Counted from the first letter of the stretch, positions 33,243 through 41,424 are shown. The stretch: 64,000 nt of DNA from Agromyces aureus (GCF_001660485.1 NZ_CP013979.1:3658001-3722000); one strand, 5' to 3'. The notes: generated by a model not told the origin, from the letters alone. Made by a program: numbers and translations.

Positions 33243-33890
33243 TTACGCGGCCTCGGCGCGCTCGGCCTTCGCGAGGTTCGCGACGAGCTCGTCCCTGGTC
33301 TGCACGGTGACGTAGGCGGGCTGGTCGCGCTCGACGCGCCAGCTCTCCGAGAGCGGGCCGACGTTCACGGTGTCGAAGCCGATCTGGTCGTAGAGGTCGG
33401 TCACGAACTGCGCGGCCTCGTCGAAGTCGCTCGAGGTCGCCAGCGCGCGGCGTCCGGGCGTGCCCGCGGGGGTGCCCGTCGTGGTGATGTCGGCGGCGGT
33501 GATGTGGTTGAAGCCCTTGGCGACGCGGCTCGCGGGCAGGTGCGCCTGCAGCAGGCCGCTCACGGTGGCGCGGCCCTCGTCGAGCACGGGCACGTGGCCG
33601 TCGCGCTCCCAGTAGTAGTTGTTCGTGTCGATCACGATCTTGCCGGCGAGCGGCTCGACCGGCACGGACTCGTAGGCCTTGAACGGCACGGTGACGACCG
33701 CGACATCCGCCGCCTTCGCTGTGCCCTCGGCGGTCGCCGCGGTGGCGTTCGGGCCGAGTTCCTCGATCAGGTCTGCGAGCGTCTCGGGCCCGCGCGAGTT
33801 GGCGATGACCACCTCGTAGCCGTTCGCCACGGCCGCGCGTGCGACCTGGCTGCCGATGTGTCCTGCTCCGATGATTCCGATCGTTGTCAT
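33243..33890 (-). CDS. NADPH-dependent F420 reductase-like protein
   Basis: 215-aa single-domain Rossmann protein: GIIGAGHIGSQVARA at the N-terminus, then NSRGPETL (an NADP-type Ser-Arg), VPFKAYESVP and IDTNNYYWERDGH. It matches the NADP oxidoreductase coenzyme-F420-dependent family (FNO-like, pfam F420_oxidored). Many members do not use F420, so the substrate is uncertain. ATG 33890 starts exactly at the nucleotide-binding strand. It is a stand-alone gene, convergent with the SnoaL-like gene, with a dispersed palindromic repeat upstream. Confidence 0.75.
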   Translation of the reverse strand: MTTIGIIGAGHIGSQVARAAVANGYEVVIANSRGPETLADLIEELGPNATAATAEGTAKAADVAVVTVPFKAYESVPVEPLAGKIVIDTNNYYWERDGHVPVLDEGRATVSGLLQAHLPASRVAKGFNHITAADITTTGTPAGTPGRRALATSSDFDEAAQFVTDLYDQIGFDTVNVGPLSESWRVERDQPAYVTVQTRDELVANLAKAERAEAA

Positions 33891-33971
33891 GCTGAGTGAC
33901 AACGGATGCCTCGCCGCCGGCATTCCCATTCGCGTTGCATCCTGCAACATTTCGTCACGAGTGCCCTGCAC

Positions 33972-34059
33972 GCCGGTCGAGGAGGCACGCCAGCGCCGTC
34001 TCGAGACCAGCGCACCGGCCCGAAACGCTGGTCTCGAGACGCTTCGCTCCTCGACCGGC
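33972..34059. repeat. Complete dispersed palindromic repeat
   Basis: The best copy of the family. The left arm GCCGGTCGAGGAGGC runs into CGTCTCGAGACCAGCG (33997-34012), the loop is 13 nt, and the right arm CGCTGGTCTCGAGACG (34026-34041) ends with CTCCTCGACCGGC. The inner stem is a perfect 16 bp. It lies between the upstream ends of the reductase and monooxygenase genes. It could act as a terminator or structural RNA element when transcribed. Confidence 0.85.
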
Positions 34060-34083
34060 GGACGGGCGCGACCGACCACCGCC

Positions 34084-35406
34084 CTAGAAGTCGCGCAGGT
34101 TGCCCTGGATGCCGCCGTCGCCGAACGAGTCGCGCAGCACGCCGCGGCGGCGCAGGATCGGCACGAGCTCGTCGAGGTACTTGTGCACGGTGACGGGGTG
34201 CAGGTCGCCCGAGAAGATGAAGCCGTCGTTGTCGGCCTCCTCGCCGAACTCCTCGATGAAGTCGGCGACCTGCTCGGCGGTGCCGACGAACCCGGCGTGG
34301 TCGCTGATGCGACCCTTGCGGGCCTTGGCCACGAGCAGTTCGCGCAGCGTGGCATCCGCGAACGACGGCGCCGTCTTGCCGAGCAGCCCCTTGATGGTGC
34401 CCTGCGACACGTGCTCGCCGAAGATCGACGGGTCGAGCGGCCGGTCGAGCGGCAGCCCGGTGAGGTCGGTCTCGAGGTCGCTGGACTGCCCCTCGAGAAT
34501 GGCGGCGAGCACCTCGTCGCTCGGGTCGAGCGAGGCGGCGACGACCCGGTCGACCTCGTCTTGGCTCGAGACGATCTCGGGCTTGAACACGAACAGCGTC
34601 TTGACGGCGTTCGCGGCGCGGCCGTGCGCGAGCGACGCGTCGATGATCTTCTGCCGGTAGGCGCGCACGACGTCGAGGTCGAGCGGCGCGTAGGCGAGCT
34701 GCACGTCGGAGTGCGTGCCGGCGAACGCGAGTCCCTTCGGCGAGCCGCCGGGCGAGACGATCGCCGGGTCGCCGTCGGTGAACGGGATCGCGTTGAGCGG
34801 CCCCGGCACGTCGAAGTACTCCCCCGTGAACCGGTTCTCGCGGATCTTCGAGCCGTCGGCGAACCGCCACGTCTCGGTGTCCTCGATGAGCGCGCCGTCG
34901 TCCCAGCTATGCCAGAGGCCGCGCACCGCGGTGAGCCATTCGCTCGCGCGGTCGTAGGCCTGGTCGTGCGTCACGGGCGGCAGGCCGTTGTGACGGGTGC
35001 TCGAGACATCCGTCACCACGTTGATGCCCACGCGGTGCCCGCTCAGGTGATGCAGCGACGCGAACTGGCGCGCCGCGAGGTAGGGCGGCCAGATGCCCGC
35101 GTTGACCGTGGGCGCGATGCCGATGTGCTCGGTCGCACCGAGCAGGTACGGCGTGAGGGCGACGGGGTCGTGCTTGGGCCCGCCGTACGCCTTGCGCACG
35201 CGCAGCTCGATGGTATCGGGCGTGCCGATCGACGGACCGTCTTCGATGATGACGAGGTCGAGGCCGGCCTGTTCGAGTTCGCGCACCGACTGCTGGTAGA
35301 GCTTCGGCTCGGTCCAGCGATAGTTCCACCGGTGGTACTCGTGGCCCCAGCCCTGCGGTCCGAAGCCGCGCGAGAAGAACCAGCCGAAGTGCTGCAGTCG
35401 GGTCAT
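34084..35406 (-). CDS. Flavin-dependent monooxygenase, NtaA/SnaA/DszA-type
   Basis: 440-aa luciferase-like monooxygenase: LDLVIIEDGPSIG, APTVNAGIWPPYLAARQFASL, SGHRVGINVVTD and FRFADGS-type region features of the NtaA/SnaA/DszA (two-component FMNH2) group. It probably cleaves C-S or C-N bonds of organosulfur or amine compounds using FMNH2 and O2. Its ATG overlaps by 4 bp the stop of the upstream MetY-like gene, so the pair is coupled, consistent with releasing sulfite or sulfide that the sulfhydrylase can fix. The required flavin reductase is not seen in the window. A dispersed palindromic repeat lies just beyond its 3' end. Confidence 0.82.
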   Translation of the reverse strand: MTRLQHFGWFFSRGFGPQGWGHEYHRWNYRWTEPKLYQQSVRELEQAGLDLVIIEDGPSIGTPDTIELRVRKAYGGPKHDPVALTPYLLGATEHIGIAPTVNAGIWPPYLAARQFASLHHLSGHRVGINVVTDVSSTRHNGLPPVTHDQAYDRASEWLTAVRGLWHSWDDGALIEDTETWRFADGSKIRENRFTGEYFDVPGPLNAIPFTDGDPAIVSPGGSPKGLAFAGTHSDVQLAYAPLDLDVVRAYRQKIIDASLAHGRAANAVKTLFVFKPEIVSSQDEVDRVVAASLDPSDEVLAAILEGQSSDLETDLTGLPLDRPLDPSIFGEHVSQGTIKGLLGKTAPSFADATLRELLVAKARKGRISDHAGFVGTAEQVADFIEEFGEEADNDGFIFSGDLHPVTVHKYLDELVPILRRRGVLRDSFGDGGIQGNLRDF

Positions 35407-36920
35407 CGGGTGCTCCCTTCGAGCACGGATGCCGCGGCATCCGTCGTCGTGATCGTGCCCGGCACGGCGACCGAGGTCGCGACCGTGGTGTCGATCAGCA
35501 CGAGGTCGGATGCCGCGGGCGCGCGCCGAGCGGATGCCGCCCGCACGGCGGCGAGGCCCCGCTCGAGGTCGCGCAACAGGTCTTCGGGCTCCTCGAGTCC
35601 GACCGAGAGGCGCAGCAGGCCGCCCGAGATGCGCCCGCGGGTGCGGGTCTCGGCGTCGAGGTGGGCGTGCGTGGTCGTCGCCGGATGCAGGATCAGCGAG
35701 CGCGTGTCGCCGATGTGGCTCATGCGGCTGAACAGCTCGACGGCGTCGTAGAAGGGCTCGGCCGCGGCCTCGCCGCCGTCGAGCACGAACGAGAGCACGG
35801 CGCCCTGACCGCGCGGCAGGTACCGCTCGGCGAGGTCGTGCGACGGGTTCGAGGGCAGGCCCGCGTAGTTGACCGAGAGCACCTCGGGCTGGTCCTCGAG
35901 CCAGGTGGCGAGCGCGGCGGCGTTCGAGGACTGGCGGCCGACGCGGAGCGACAGCGTCTCGATGCCCTGCTGGATGAGGAACGCGTTGAACGGGGAGAGC
36001 ACCGGACCGAAGAGCGCGCCCGTGACCCCGCGGAGGTACGCCGTGTACGCGCCGGCTCCGTGGGCTTGGAGGTAGCTCGCGCCCTGCAGGCCCGTGTCGG
36101 GCTCGGTCAGGTGCGGGAACGCACCGGGCGCGGCCGACCAGTCGAAGGTTCCGGCGTCGACGACGACACCGCCGAGCGCGGCGCCGTGGCCCGAGAGGAA
36201 CTTGCTCGCGGAGTGCACGACGAGGTCGGCGCCGTGCTCGATCGGGCGCACGAGGTAGGGCGTGGCGAGCGTGTTGTCGACGATGAACGGCACGCCCGCG
36301 GCCTGCGCGACCTCGGAGACGCCCGCCAGGTCGATGACGTCGTTCGTCGGGTTCGCGATGGACTCGGCGTAGAGCACGCGCGTGTTCGGGCGGATGCGGC
36401 GGCGCCACTCGTCGAGGTCGCGGGCGTCGTCGACGAACTCGACCTCGATGCCGAACCGGCCGAAGCCCTGCGTGAAGAGCGAGCGGGTGCCCGAGTAGAC
36501 GCTCTGCGCCGAGAGGATGTGGTCGCCGGCCTTGGCGATCGCGAGCACCGCGACCGTGAGCGCCGCCTGACCGCTGGCGACGACGACCGCGTCGCGTCCG
36601 CGCTCGAGCTCGGCGAGCTTGCGCTCGAGGGCCGAGTTCGTGGGGTTGCCGGCGCGCGTGTAGACGTAGCCCTGGTCGTCGCCCGCGAACCGGTCGCGCG
36701 CCTGGGCGAAGTTCTCGAAGCGGAATCCCGCGCTCAGGTAGATCGGCGTGATGCGGGCCCCGAACGCGGCCTCGTCGTGCTCGCCCGCGTGCACCTGCTG
36801 GGTGGCGAAGCCCGGCTCCTGCGCGTCGACGCCGTCGTCGTACGCGGCGAACTCGTGCGCGGCGGAGCCGTGGTGGGAAGCGGCGAAGCCCGGCTCGTCG
36901 TGCGCTGGTCGGAATGGCAT
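35403..36920 (-). CDS. metY: O-acetylhomoserine sulfhydrylase-like PLP enzyme
   Basis: 505-aa Cys/Met-metabolism PLP enzyme. Motifs: [47 protein letters not shown] and the Schiff-base lysine in [11 protein letters not shown]. It is longer than usual MetY (~430-445 aa) by an N-terminal ~40-residue extension and a C-terminal ~40-residue Thr/Ala-rich tail after the normal end LERGLAAVR. Predicted reaction: O-acetyl-L-homoserine + sulfide to homocysteine + acetate. It is the first gene of a coupled pair with the flavin monooxygenase, suggesting organosulfur scavenging. No SAM riboswitch is recognisable in the ~265 bp upstream. Confidence 0.82.
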   Translation of the reverse strand: MPFRPAHDEPGFAASHHGSAAHEFAAYDDGVDAQEPGFATQQVHAGEHDEAAFGARITPIYLSAGFRFENFAQARDRFAGDDQGYVYTRAGNPTNSALERKLAELERGRDAVVVASGQAALTVAVLAIAKAGDHILSAQSVYSGTRSLFTQGFGRFGIEVEFVDDARDLDEWRRRIRPNTRVLYAESIANPTNDVIDLAGVSEVAQAAGVPFIVDNTLATPYLVRPIEHGADLVVHSASKFLSGHGAALGGVVVDAGTFDWSAAPGAFPHLTEPDTGLQGASYLQAHGAGAYTAYLRGVTGALFGPVLSPFNAFLIQQGIETLSLRVGRQSSNAAALATWLEDQPEVLSVNYAGLPSNPSHDLAERYLPRGQGAVLSFVLDGGEAAAEPFYDAVELFSRMSHIGDTRSLILHPATTTHAHLDAETRTRGRISGGLLRLSVGLEEPEDLLRDLERGLAAVRAASARRAPAASDLVLIDTTVATSVAVPGTITTTDAAASVLEGSTR

Positions 36921-37041
36921 GCCCCATCTTCGGCCGCACGTTCTCCAGCGCCGAATGGAGCGCGACGCGCGATGTCACCGGCGGTCATGCGCCGTCACGT
37001 TCGCCCGCCCGCCGCCGCATCTGCCGCCCCCGCCGCCGCAT

Positions 37042-37083
37042 CCGCCGGTCGAGGAGGCGCGCGCCAGCGCCGTCTCGAGACCC
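37042..37083. repeat. Partial dispersed palindromic repeat (left arm only)
   Basis: CCGCCGGTCGAGGAGGCGCG followed by GCCAGCGCCGTCTCGAGACCC; no matching right arm follows. It lies in the gap between the metY-like gene and the YTETDF-repeat gene. Confidence 0.75.
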
Positions 37084-37186
37084 GCCCCGCGACATCCGCC
37101 GGCCTCGGCCAGCCCCTTGCCGATGGCTCGCCTGAGCGGAAGAGTGGGGTCACGCGCTGGATCGCGCGGCGACGGATGGAGCGATG

Positions 37187-37453
37187 ATGACCAACCCCGA
37201 GAACACCCCCGCCGGCGATCGCGGCGACTACACCGAGACGGACTTCCGCGACGGCGACGAGAAGCCGAACGTCGGCGTTCCCGGCGACTACACCGAGACG
37301 GACTTCCGTGACGGCGACGAGAAGCCGAACGTCGGCGAGGGCGAGTACACCGAGACCGACTTCGGCGACGGCGCGGCGCCGCCCACCGGGGGCGAGGGCG
37401 AGTTCACCGACACCGACTTCGGGCACCACGCGAAGGGCGACTCCGCCGACTGA
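37187..37453 (+). CDS. Small acidic YTETDF-repeat protein 1
   Basis: 88-aa very acidic soluble protein. It consists almost entirely of a repeat: DYTETDFRDGDEKPNVG twice, then EYTETDFGDG, then EFTDTDFGHH. The first two units are a 60-bp DNA tandem duplication with one silent difference. No signal peptide, hydrophobic segment or known domain is present; it is probably intrinsically disordered. A start at 37184 (one Met earlier) is also possible; both follow GGATGGAG. A paralogue with the same motif is at 37667. The function is not recognised. Confidence 0.65.
   Translation: MTNPENTPAGDRGDYTETDFRDGDEKPNVGVPGDYTETDFRDGDEKPNVGEGEYTETDFGDGAAPPTGGEGEFTDTDFGHHAKGDSAD
37222..37337. repeat. 60-bp period tandem duplication
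   Basis: Two copies of a ~56-bp segment (37222-37277 and 37282-37337) differ at one silent position (CCGCG versus CCGTG). The near identity shows a recent duplication inside the YTETDF gene. Confidence 0.85.
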
Positions 37454-37520
37454 GCGTTCGGGCCGAACGGCTCGCCCGCACGACCGCCCGGCGCCGGTCC
37501 GGCGGGCCGGTCTGCGTCAA

Positions 37521-37547
37521 GCCTGCCTGCCTGCCTACCTGCCTGCC
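37521..37547. repeat. GCCT tetranucleotide microsatellite
   Basis: About six GCCT units, with one interruption by an A. It sits between the two YTETDF genes and could vary in length by slippage; no reading frame crosses it. Confidence 0.7.
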
Positions 37548-37666
37548 GAGCGGATGCCGCGGCCTCCGTCGTTCGCACCTCACTGTCAAGCCCCTCGCCA
37601 CCGACCGGGCCCGGGGTGAGAGTGGAGGTCCTGCGTCGGTCGGCGCGGCGAACGGACGGAGCGACC

Positions 37667-37966
37667 ATGACGGATCCCCAGAACACCAAGCCCTTCTTCC
37701 CCGACGCCGACGCGCCCGACGGCGACGGCGAGTACACCGAGACGGACTTCGGCGGCGGCAGCCGTCCGAGCACCGACGACGTCGAAGGCGAGTACACCGA
37801 GAGCGACCTCGGCGGGACCGGCCGCGAGGACGCGGAGCACGCCGAGGGCACGGCGGGCGGCGACCGCCGCGACCATGACGGACCTGGAGCGCCCGGCAAC
37901 GCCGAGCCGATGTCGGAGTCGACCGAGGGCGGCCTCCGCGCCGGAGACCCGGGCGTCGAGGAATGA
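37667..37966 (+). CDS. Small acidic YTETDF-repeat protein 2
   Basis: 99-aa acidic protein with the same short motif as its upstream neighbour: GEYTETDFGGGS and GEYTESDLGGTG, flanked by Asp/Gly/Glu-rich, probably disordered sequence. The leader before ATG 37667 (GGCGCGGCGAACGGACGGAGCG) closely resembles the leader of protein 1, supporting duplication of gene plus control region. It ends with a 4-bp ATGA overlap with the next small gene, so the two are translationally coupled. The function is unknown. Confidence 0.65.
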   Translation: MTDPQNTKPFFPDADAPDGDGEYTETDFGGGSRPSTDDVEGEYTESDLGGTGREDAEHAEGTAGGDRRDHDGPGAPGNAEPMSESTEGGLRAGDPGVEE

Positions 37967-38193
37967 CCGCCGATCGCGCGAACGCGCCGGGCGACGAGGC
38001 TGCGGAGGCCGCCGAGCACGCCCAGGCGGTCGAGGAGCAGCCCGCACGCCCGAAGCCCGCCGACCGGCGCCAGCCCGATGGCGCGCCGGGCTACGTCGAG
38101 GTGCCCGCCGAGGTTCAGACCGTCGATGAGGGGCTGCCGAACGACGAACTGCCCGACGACGAGACGATCGTCCGAGACGAGCCGAGCGCGTAG
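37963..38193 (+). CDS. Small acidic protein coupled to YTETDF protein 2
   Basis: 76-aa, highly charged, low-complexity protein: Ala/Glu-rich N-terminus, PGYVEVPAEVQTVDEG in the middle and LPNDELPDDETIVRDEP at the end. No known domain, signal peptide or transmembrane segment. It starts inside the stop of the preceding gene (ATGA), which is the best evidence that it is real. Composition resembles the acidic mini-protein at 48111-48329. Confidence 0.6.
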   Translation: MTADRANAPGDEAAEAAEHAQAVEEQPARPKPADRRQPDGAPGYVEVPAEVQTVDEGLPNDELPDDETIVRDEPSA

Positions 38194-38200
38194 GTCGGCT

Positions 38201-38292
38201 CGCTCGACGGTTCGCGCCGCTCGACGGTTCGTGCCGCTCGACGCGGGATGACACGTATCGGAGCTCTCGACGGGGTCCCGATGCGTGTCATC
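38201..38292. terminator. 17-bp tandem repeats and long hairpin
   Basis: A 17-bp unit CGCTCGACGGTTCGCGC occurs twice (38201-38234) and begins a third time. Then GATGACACGTATCGG (38247-38261) pairs with CCGATGCGTGTCATC (38278-38292), 15 bp with one G-U-type mismatch. This hairpin lies between the small-protein operon and the convergent alkyltransferase gene. A 17-bp direct repeat (CAGACCGAACTCGCGT type) follows at ~38342-38374. Confidence 0.55.
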
Positions 38293-38380
38293 GCATTTCG
38301 AGCGACGGATGCCGCGGCATCCGCCCCGCCGATCTGCGCAGCAGACCGAACTCGCGTCAGACCGAACCCGCGTCAAGCTG

Positions 38381-38905
38381 TCAGAACAACCGGGACTGCG
38401 CGACGACCGGTGCGCCCTCGAGCTCGAGCAGGAACCGCTTGCGCTCGAGCCCGCCCGCGTAGCCCGTGAGCGAGCCGCCTGCGCCGACCACGCGGTGGCA
38501 CGGCACGACGATGCTGATCGGGTTGCGGCCGACGGCGTTGCCGACGCGCCGCGCGAGGTTGCGGTCGCCGAGCCGCGTGGCGAGCTCTCCGTACGTGACC
38601 GTCTCGCCGTAGGGGATCTCGCGCAGCATCGTCCAGACGGCGTGCTGGAACTCGTCGCCGCTCGGCGCCAGCGGTAGGTCGAAGCTCGTGCGTTCCCCCG
38701 TGAGGTACTCGGCGAGCTGCGCGCCGAACGCGACGACCACCGGGTCGGTCGCCGCGTCGACCTCGTCGCCGAGCATGTCGGCCGCGAGCGGATGCCAGTG
38801 CCCCGGGAACGTCACGCCCGCGAGCGCCGCGCCGTCGGCCATTTGCTCGACGACGACCAGCAGGTCGCCGAGCTCGGTCGGCAGCGTCGCATGTCGCCTG
38901 GTCAT
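38381..38905 (-). CDS. ogt: Methylated-DNA--protein-cysteine methyltransferase
   Basis: 174-aa O6-alkylguanine-DNA alkyltransferase. The active-site motif VPCHRVVGAGG is intact, as are the DNA-binding helix (VGNAVGRNPISIVV) and YGETVTYGELA. An N-terminal ~60-residue ribonuclease-like domain is present. It transfers methyl or alkyl groups from O6-guanine to its own Cys (suicide repair). It is a single gene, without the Ada N-terminal domain, so not itself a transcriptional regulator. Confidence 0.9.
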   Translation of the reverse strand: MTRRHATLPTELGDLLVVVEQMADGAALAGVTFPGHWHPLAADMLGDEVDAATDPVVVAFGAQLAEYLTGERTSFDLPLAPSGDEFQHAVWTMLREIPYGETVTYGELATRLGDRNLARRVGNAVGRNPISIVVPCHRVVGAGGSLTGYAGGLERKRFLLELEGAPVVAQSRLF

Positions 38906-39001
38906 GTCTCCATGATCTCGCCTCCGCGGCGCGAGCTGGCCGTTCCGCGCAGCGGAAAACGGACCTCATGCCACGCCCGCACATTCCTGGGCGTCCGCGC
39001 C

Positions 39002-39634
39002 TCAGCAGAACGGCTCGCCGACCCAGTTCAGGATCGCGGTCACCTGAAGGTGCCGCGGATCCTCCGCGGTCGACGCGGCTGAAACGGCGAACTCGCGCCG
39101 CACCGGCACGACCGGAGACTCGGTCGCCGTCTCGACGCGGCAGAACGCGAAGTCCACGATGGCGCCGTGGGCATCCTCCGTGCGCCGGACGATGAACGCG
39201 TTCTCGACATCGACCCGAGTCTCGACCGCCGAAGTACTGAACACTTCCGCGGCGAGGAGCTGCTGGATGTCCAGTCCCATCGGGGGCACCGGGATGCTGT
39301 GCAGATGTCGACCGCTCACGTCGCCTTTTCTCGGCGCGGAGGTCTGCTCGTCGAGGTGGGCCTCGAGCGTCGCCACCGCAACGGCGAGCGCATCCTCGTC
39401 GTCGGCGAAGTAGCCGTCGGTCAGCTCGATGTCGGCGTCGTCTCCAGTCGTGACGTCGAGCCCATCGTCGTAGTCATCAAACCCATCGACGACGGGTCTC
39501 GACTGTGCGGCGGGATCAGGGCCGGGAGTCGGCGCGCATCCGACGAGGACCACGGCGAGCAGAGCGGCGGCCGCGGCAGCCGCTATCGCGCTGACGCGCA
39601 GCGTAGGGCCGGAAATCTGGGATACACGATGCAT
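39002..39634 (-). CDS. Lipoprotein, WxGxxFC family (paralogue A)
   Basis: 210-aa putative lipoprotein: signal peptide AAAAAAALLAVVLVGC with lipobox Cys at about residue 33, an acidic linker (DDYDDGLDVTTGDDADIE), then a conserved core beginning DDEDALAVAVATLEAHLD and ending VGEPFC. The gene at 39787 shares DEEALAAAVA...LD and ends SGADFC, so the two divergent genes are paralogues. The function is unknown; cell-surface location is inferred from the lipobox. Confidence 0.7.
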   Translation of the reverse strand: MHRVSQISGPTLRVSAIAAAAAAALLAVVLVGCAPTPGPDPAAQSRPVVDGFDDYDDGLDVTTGDDADIELTDGYFADDEDALAVAVATLEAHLDEQTSAPRKGDVSGRHLHSIPVPPMGLDIQQLLAAEVFSTSAVETRVDVENAFIVRRTEDAHGAIVDFAFCRVETATESPVVPVRREFAVSAASTAEDPRHLQVTAILNWVGEPFC

Positions 39635-39786
39635 GGGCCGAACGTATGCGGCGCGGTGCGACCTTCTTCAGGCGCGACGGGCGAACCACCAGCGGATCGC
39701 CGAGGCGCCGCACTGTGGAGGAGCAGTCGGACTTGCATGTGGACAAGCGCGCGGGCAAGTCGAGCAGCCCCTTTATGGTGGTCTGC

Positions 39787-40341
39787 ATGCCCATCCCCCG
39801 TGCGCGTCACCTCGCGCTCGTCGCCACCGCCGCGGCCCTCGCATTCACCCTGAGCGGATGCGGCGCTGACGCCGACCCGACCCCGTCGGCGACCCCCTCC
39901 CCGACCGAGGCCGCGCCGATCTTCGCGTCCGACGAGGAGGCGCTCGCAGCGGCGGTTGCGTCGTACGACCGCTACCTAGACGTCACGCAACAAGTGGGGG
40001 AAGACGGTGGCGCTGATGCTGACCGCATATTCGAGGTAGCAACCGAGGACTACGCGAACCAAGAGATTCCCAACTACAAAAGCCTCGCCGAGCAGCAGTA
40101 CCGAGTAGTCGGACGCGGAACACTCGACGCAACGCGATTGATGGAGCGGTCAGAAACCACAGTTCGAATCTATGGATGCGTCGGAGTTGGCACGAGCAAG
40201 GTACTCGATGCCGATGGTGTCGACATCACGTCGGCCGATAGACCGGCCGTCGTTCCACTCGAAATCTCGTTTCAGGCAACGGACAATGGCGCTTTGCTAG
40301 TCGCCGGAAGTGATGTATGGTCCGGGGCCGATTTCTGTTAG
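39787..40341 (+). CDS. Lipoprotein, WxGxxFC family (paralogue B)
   Basis: 184-aa putative lipoprotein with lipobox TLSGCG and a Pro/Thr linker (TPSATPSPTEAAP). The core shows SDEEALAAAVASYDRYLDV, PAVVPLEISFQATD and the terminal VWSGADFC. It is divergent from paralogue A at 39002. From about 39970 onward the DNA has visibly more A/T in third positions than any neighbour (for example GCAACCGAGGACTACGCG), suggesting recombination with a lower-GC allele. The next gene starts 25 bp before its stop. ATG 39787 is chosen; ATG 39775 would add four residues. Confidence 0.7.
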   Translation: MPIPRARHLALVATAAALAFTLSGCGADADPTPSATPSPTEAAPIFASDEEALAAAVASYDRYLDVTQQVGEDGGADADRIFEVATEDYANQEIPNYKSLAEQQYRVVGRGTLDATRLMERSETTVRIYGCVGVGTSKVLDADGVDITSADRPAVVPLEISFQATDNGALLVAGSDVWSGADFC

Positions 40342-41171
40342 CTACCGGCGCCGCCATCTTCATTACGGCGGCGCTCGTAGCAGTTCCAACCGCCGCTATT
40401 GCTTGTCCGATCTCGTTGATCATCGCCGGGAAGTGCGAATCCGGCTCAGGCGGTGCTGTCGGTGAGGGCACAGCACACGTTTGGACAACCGAGCACTCGT
40501 CCGCGCCCGAAAATGGATCTTCCGATTCGCAATCGGATGATCTCACGGACTCAACCGATGGGTCAGGAGGACCCAAACGCGTCCCCGATCCGTGGACCGA
40601 GGTGTGCCAGGCCGGGCACATCGAGTGCGTCGACGTCCTCGTGCCTCCGGGGCCTCCCGTGGATCCGGCACCCGGGGCAGCGCCGACCATCGTGTCGCTC
40701 CGGGACATCGCCTCGTTCCGTCCGGCGGCGCCCGGCAACGGCATGGAACCCGGCGGATGGGCCGTGGTCGGGCTTCCGGCGAACTTCGTGGCTGCGGCAT
40801 CCGCTCAGGTCGTGGCGGGGACGCTGCTCGGTCAGCCGGCCGACGTCCGCTTCACGCCCGTCGGCTATCGCTGGACGCACAGCGACGGCGGCTCGACCAC
40901 GAGCAGCACCCCCGGTGCCACGTGGTCCGCGCTCGGCAAGCGCGAGTTCAGCGCGACCGACACGAGCCACGTCTACGCCGCGTCGGGCGAGTACACCGTG
41001 ACGCTCGAGGTCGCACTCGCGGCGGAGTACCGCTTCGCCGGCTCGGGCTGGCTCCCCATCGCCGGCACGCTCAGCGTCGCGAGCGAGCCCCGAACCGTGG
41101 TCGTCGGCGAACTCGACACCGTGCTCACCCGCGGTGACTGCGTCGCGGCTCCGGGTGATCCGGGCTGCTGA
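40317..41171 (+). CDS. Secreted PKD-like domain protein
   Basis: 284-aa exported protein: signal peptide FLLATGAAIFITAALVAVP ending TAAIAC, a disordered Ser/Asp-rich region, then a PKD/Ig-like module with the characteristic FSATDTSHVYAASGEYTVTLEV. Pairs of Cys (C...C near the start and GDCVAAPGDPGC at the end) may form disulfides. Its ATG lies inside the lipoprotein gene (25-bp overlap), implying coupled expression. The first ~250 bp share the lower GC of the upstream lipoprotein's 3' half, then composition returns to normal. The role is unknown; PKD modules usually mediate extracellular protein or polysaccharide contacts. Confidence 0.7.
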   Translation: MVRGRFLLATGAAIFITAALVAVPTAAIACPISLIIAGKCESGSGGAVGEGTAHVWTTEHSSAPENGSSDSQSDDLTDSTDGSGGPKRVPDPWTEVCQAGHIECVDVLVPPGPPVDPAPGAAPTIVSLRDIASFRPAAPGNGMEPGGWAVVGLPANFVAAASAQVVAGTLLGQPADVRFTPVGYRWTHSDGGSTTSSTPGATWSALGKREFSATDTSHVYAASGEYTVTLEVALAAEYRFAGSGWLPIAGTLSVASEPRTVVVGELDTVLTRGDCVAAPGDPGC

Positions 41172-41231
41172 CGCGCACTACTCTGTAACCCTGCAACTCG
41201 TTCTGCGGGGCGAGGTCACGGGCCGAGCCTC

Positions 41232-41293
41232 GGTACTCCGGTACTCCGGTACTCCGGTACTCCGGCACTCCGGCACTCCGGCACTCCGGCACT
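41232..41293. repeat. 8-bp tandem repeat (minisatellite)
   Basis: Units GGTACTCC x4 followed by GGCACTCC x3 and a partial GGCACT, about 7.75 copies. It is non-coding, downstream of the PKD-protein gene. The block change from GGTA to GGCA units shows expansion of two variants, so copy number may be variable between strains. Confidence 0.9.
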
Positions 41294-41320
41294 GAATCGA
41301 GCACGCGATCACCCGAGCGG

Positions 41321-41366
41321 GAGGTCTCGATACGCGGCCTCCTTCGTCGGGCGCTACTCGACCGGC
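41321..41366. repeat. Dispersed palindromic repeat, right-arm type
   Basis: GAGGTCTCGATACGCGGCCT...CTACTCGACCGGC matches the right arm of the repeat family (GGTCTCGAGACG...CTCGACC) with divergence. It lies directly after the 8-bp minisatellite. Confidence 0.65.
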
Positions 41367-41424
41367 AGGTGGCAGGCCAAGGGCCGCGGGCCAGCAGGCC
41401 GGCGCCGGGCCGGGCCGGCGGCGG

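Noticed and set aside
33972..34059. Insertion-sequence terminal inverted repeats
   Set aside because: No transposase lies between the arms (13-nt loop) and no target duplication is evident; it is better treated as a REP-like palindrome.
36921..37186. Possible SAM or other riboswitch upstream of the MetY-like gene
   Set aside because: No conserved core of known SAM-type riboswitches is recognisable on the minus strand; the region mainly holds CCGCCG-rich sequence and a partial dispersed repeat.
37187..37966. RiPP (graspetide-like) precursor with YTETDF cores
   Set aside because: Thr/Glu-containing repeats suggested it, but no ATP-grasp ligase, radical SAM enzyme, protease or transporter lies nearby.
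41232..41293. CRISPR-like array
   Set aside because: Units are 8 bp, contiguous and without spacers, so it is a minisatellite.
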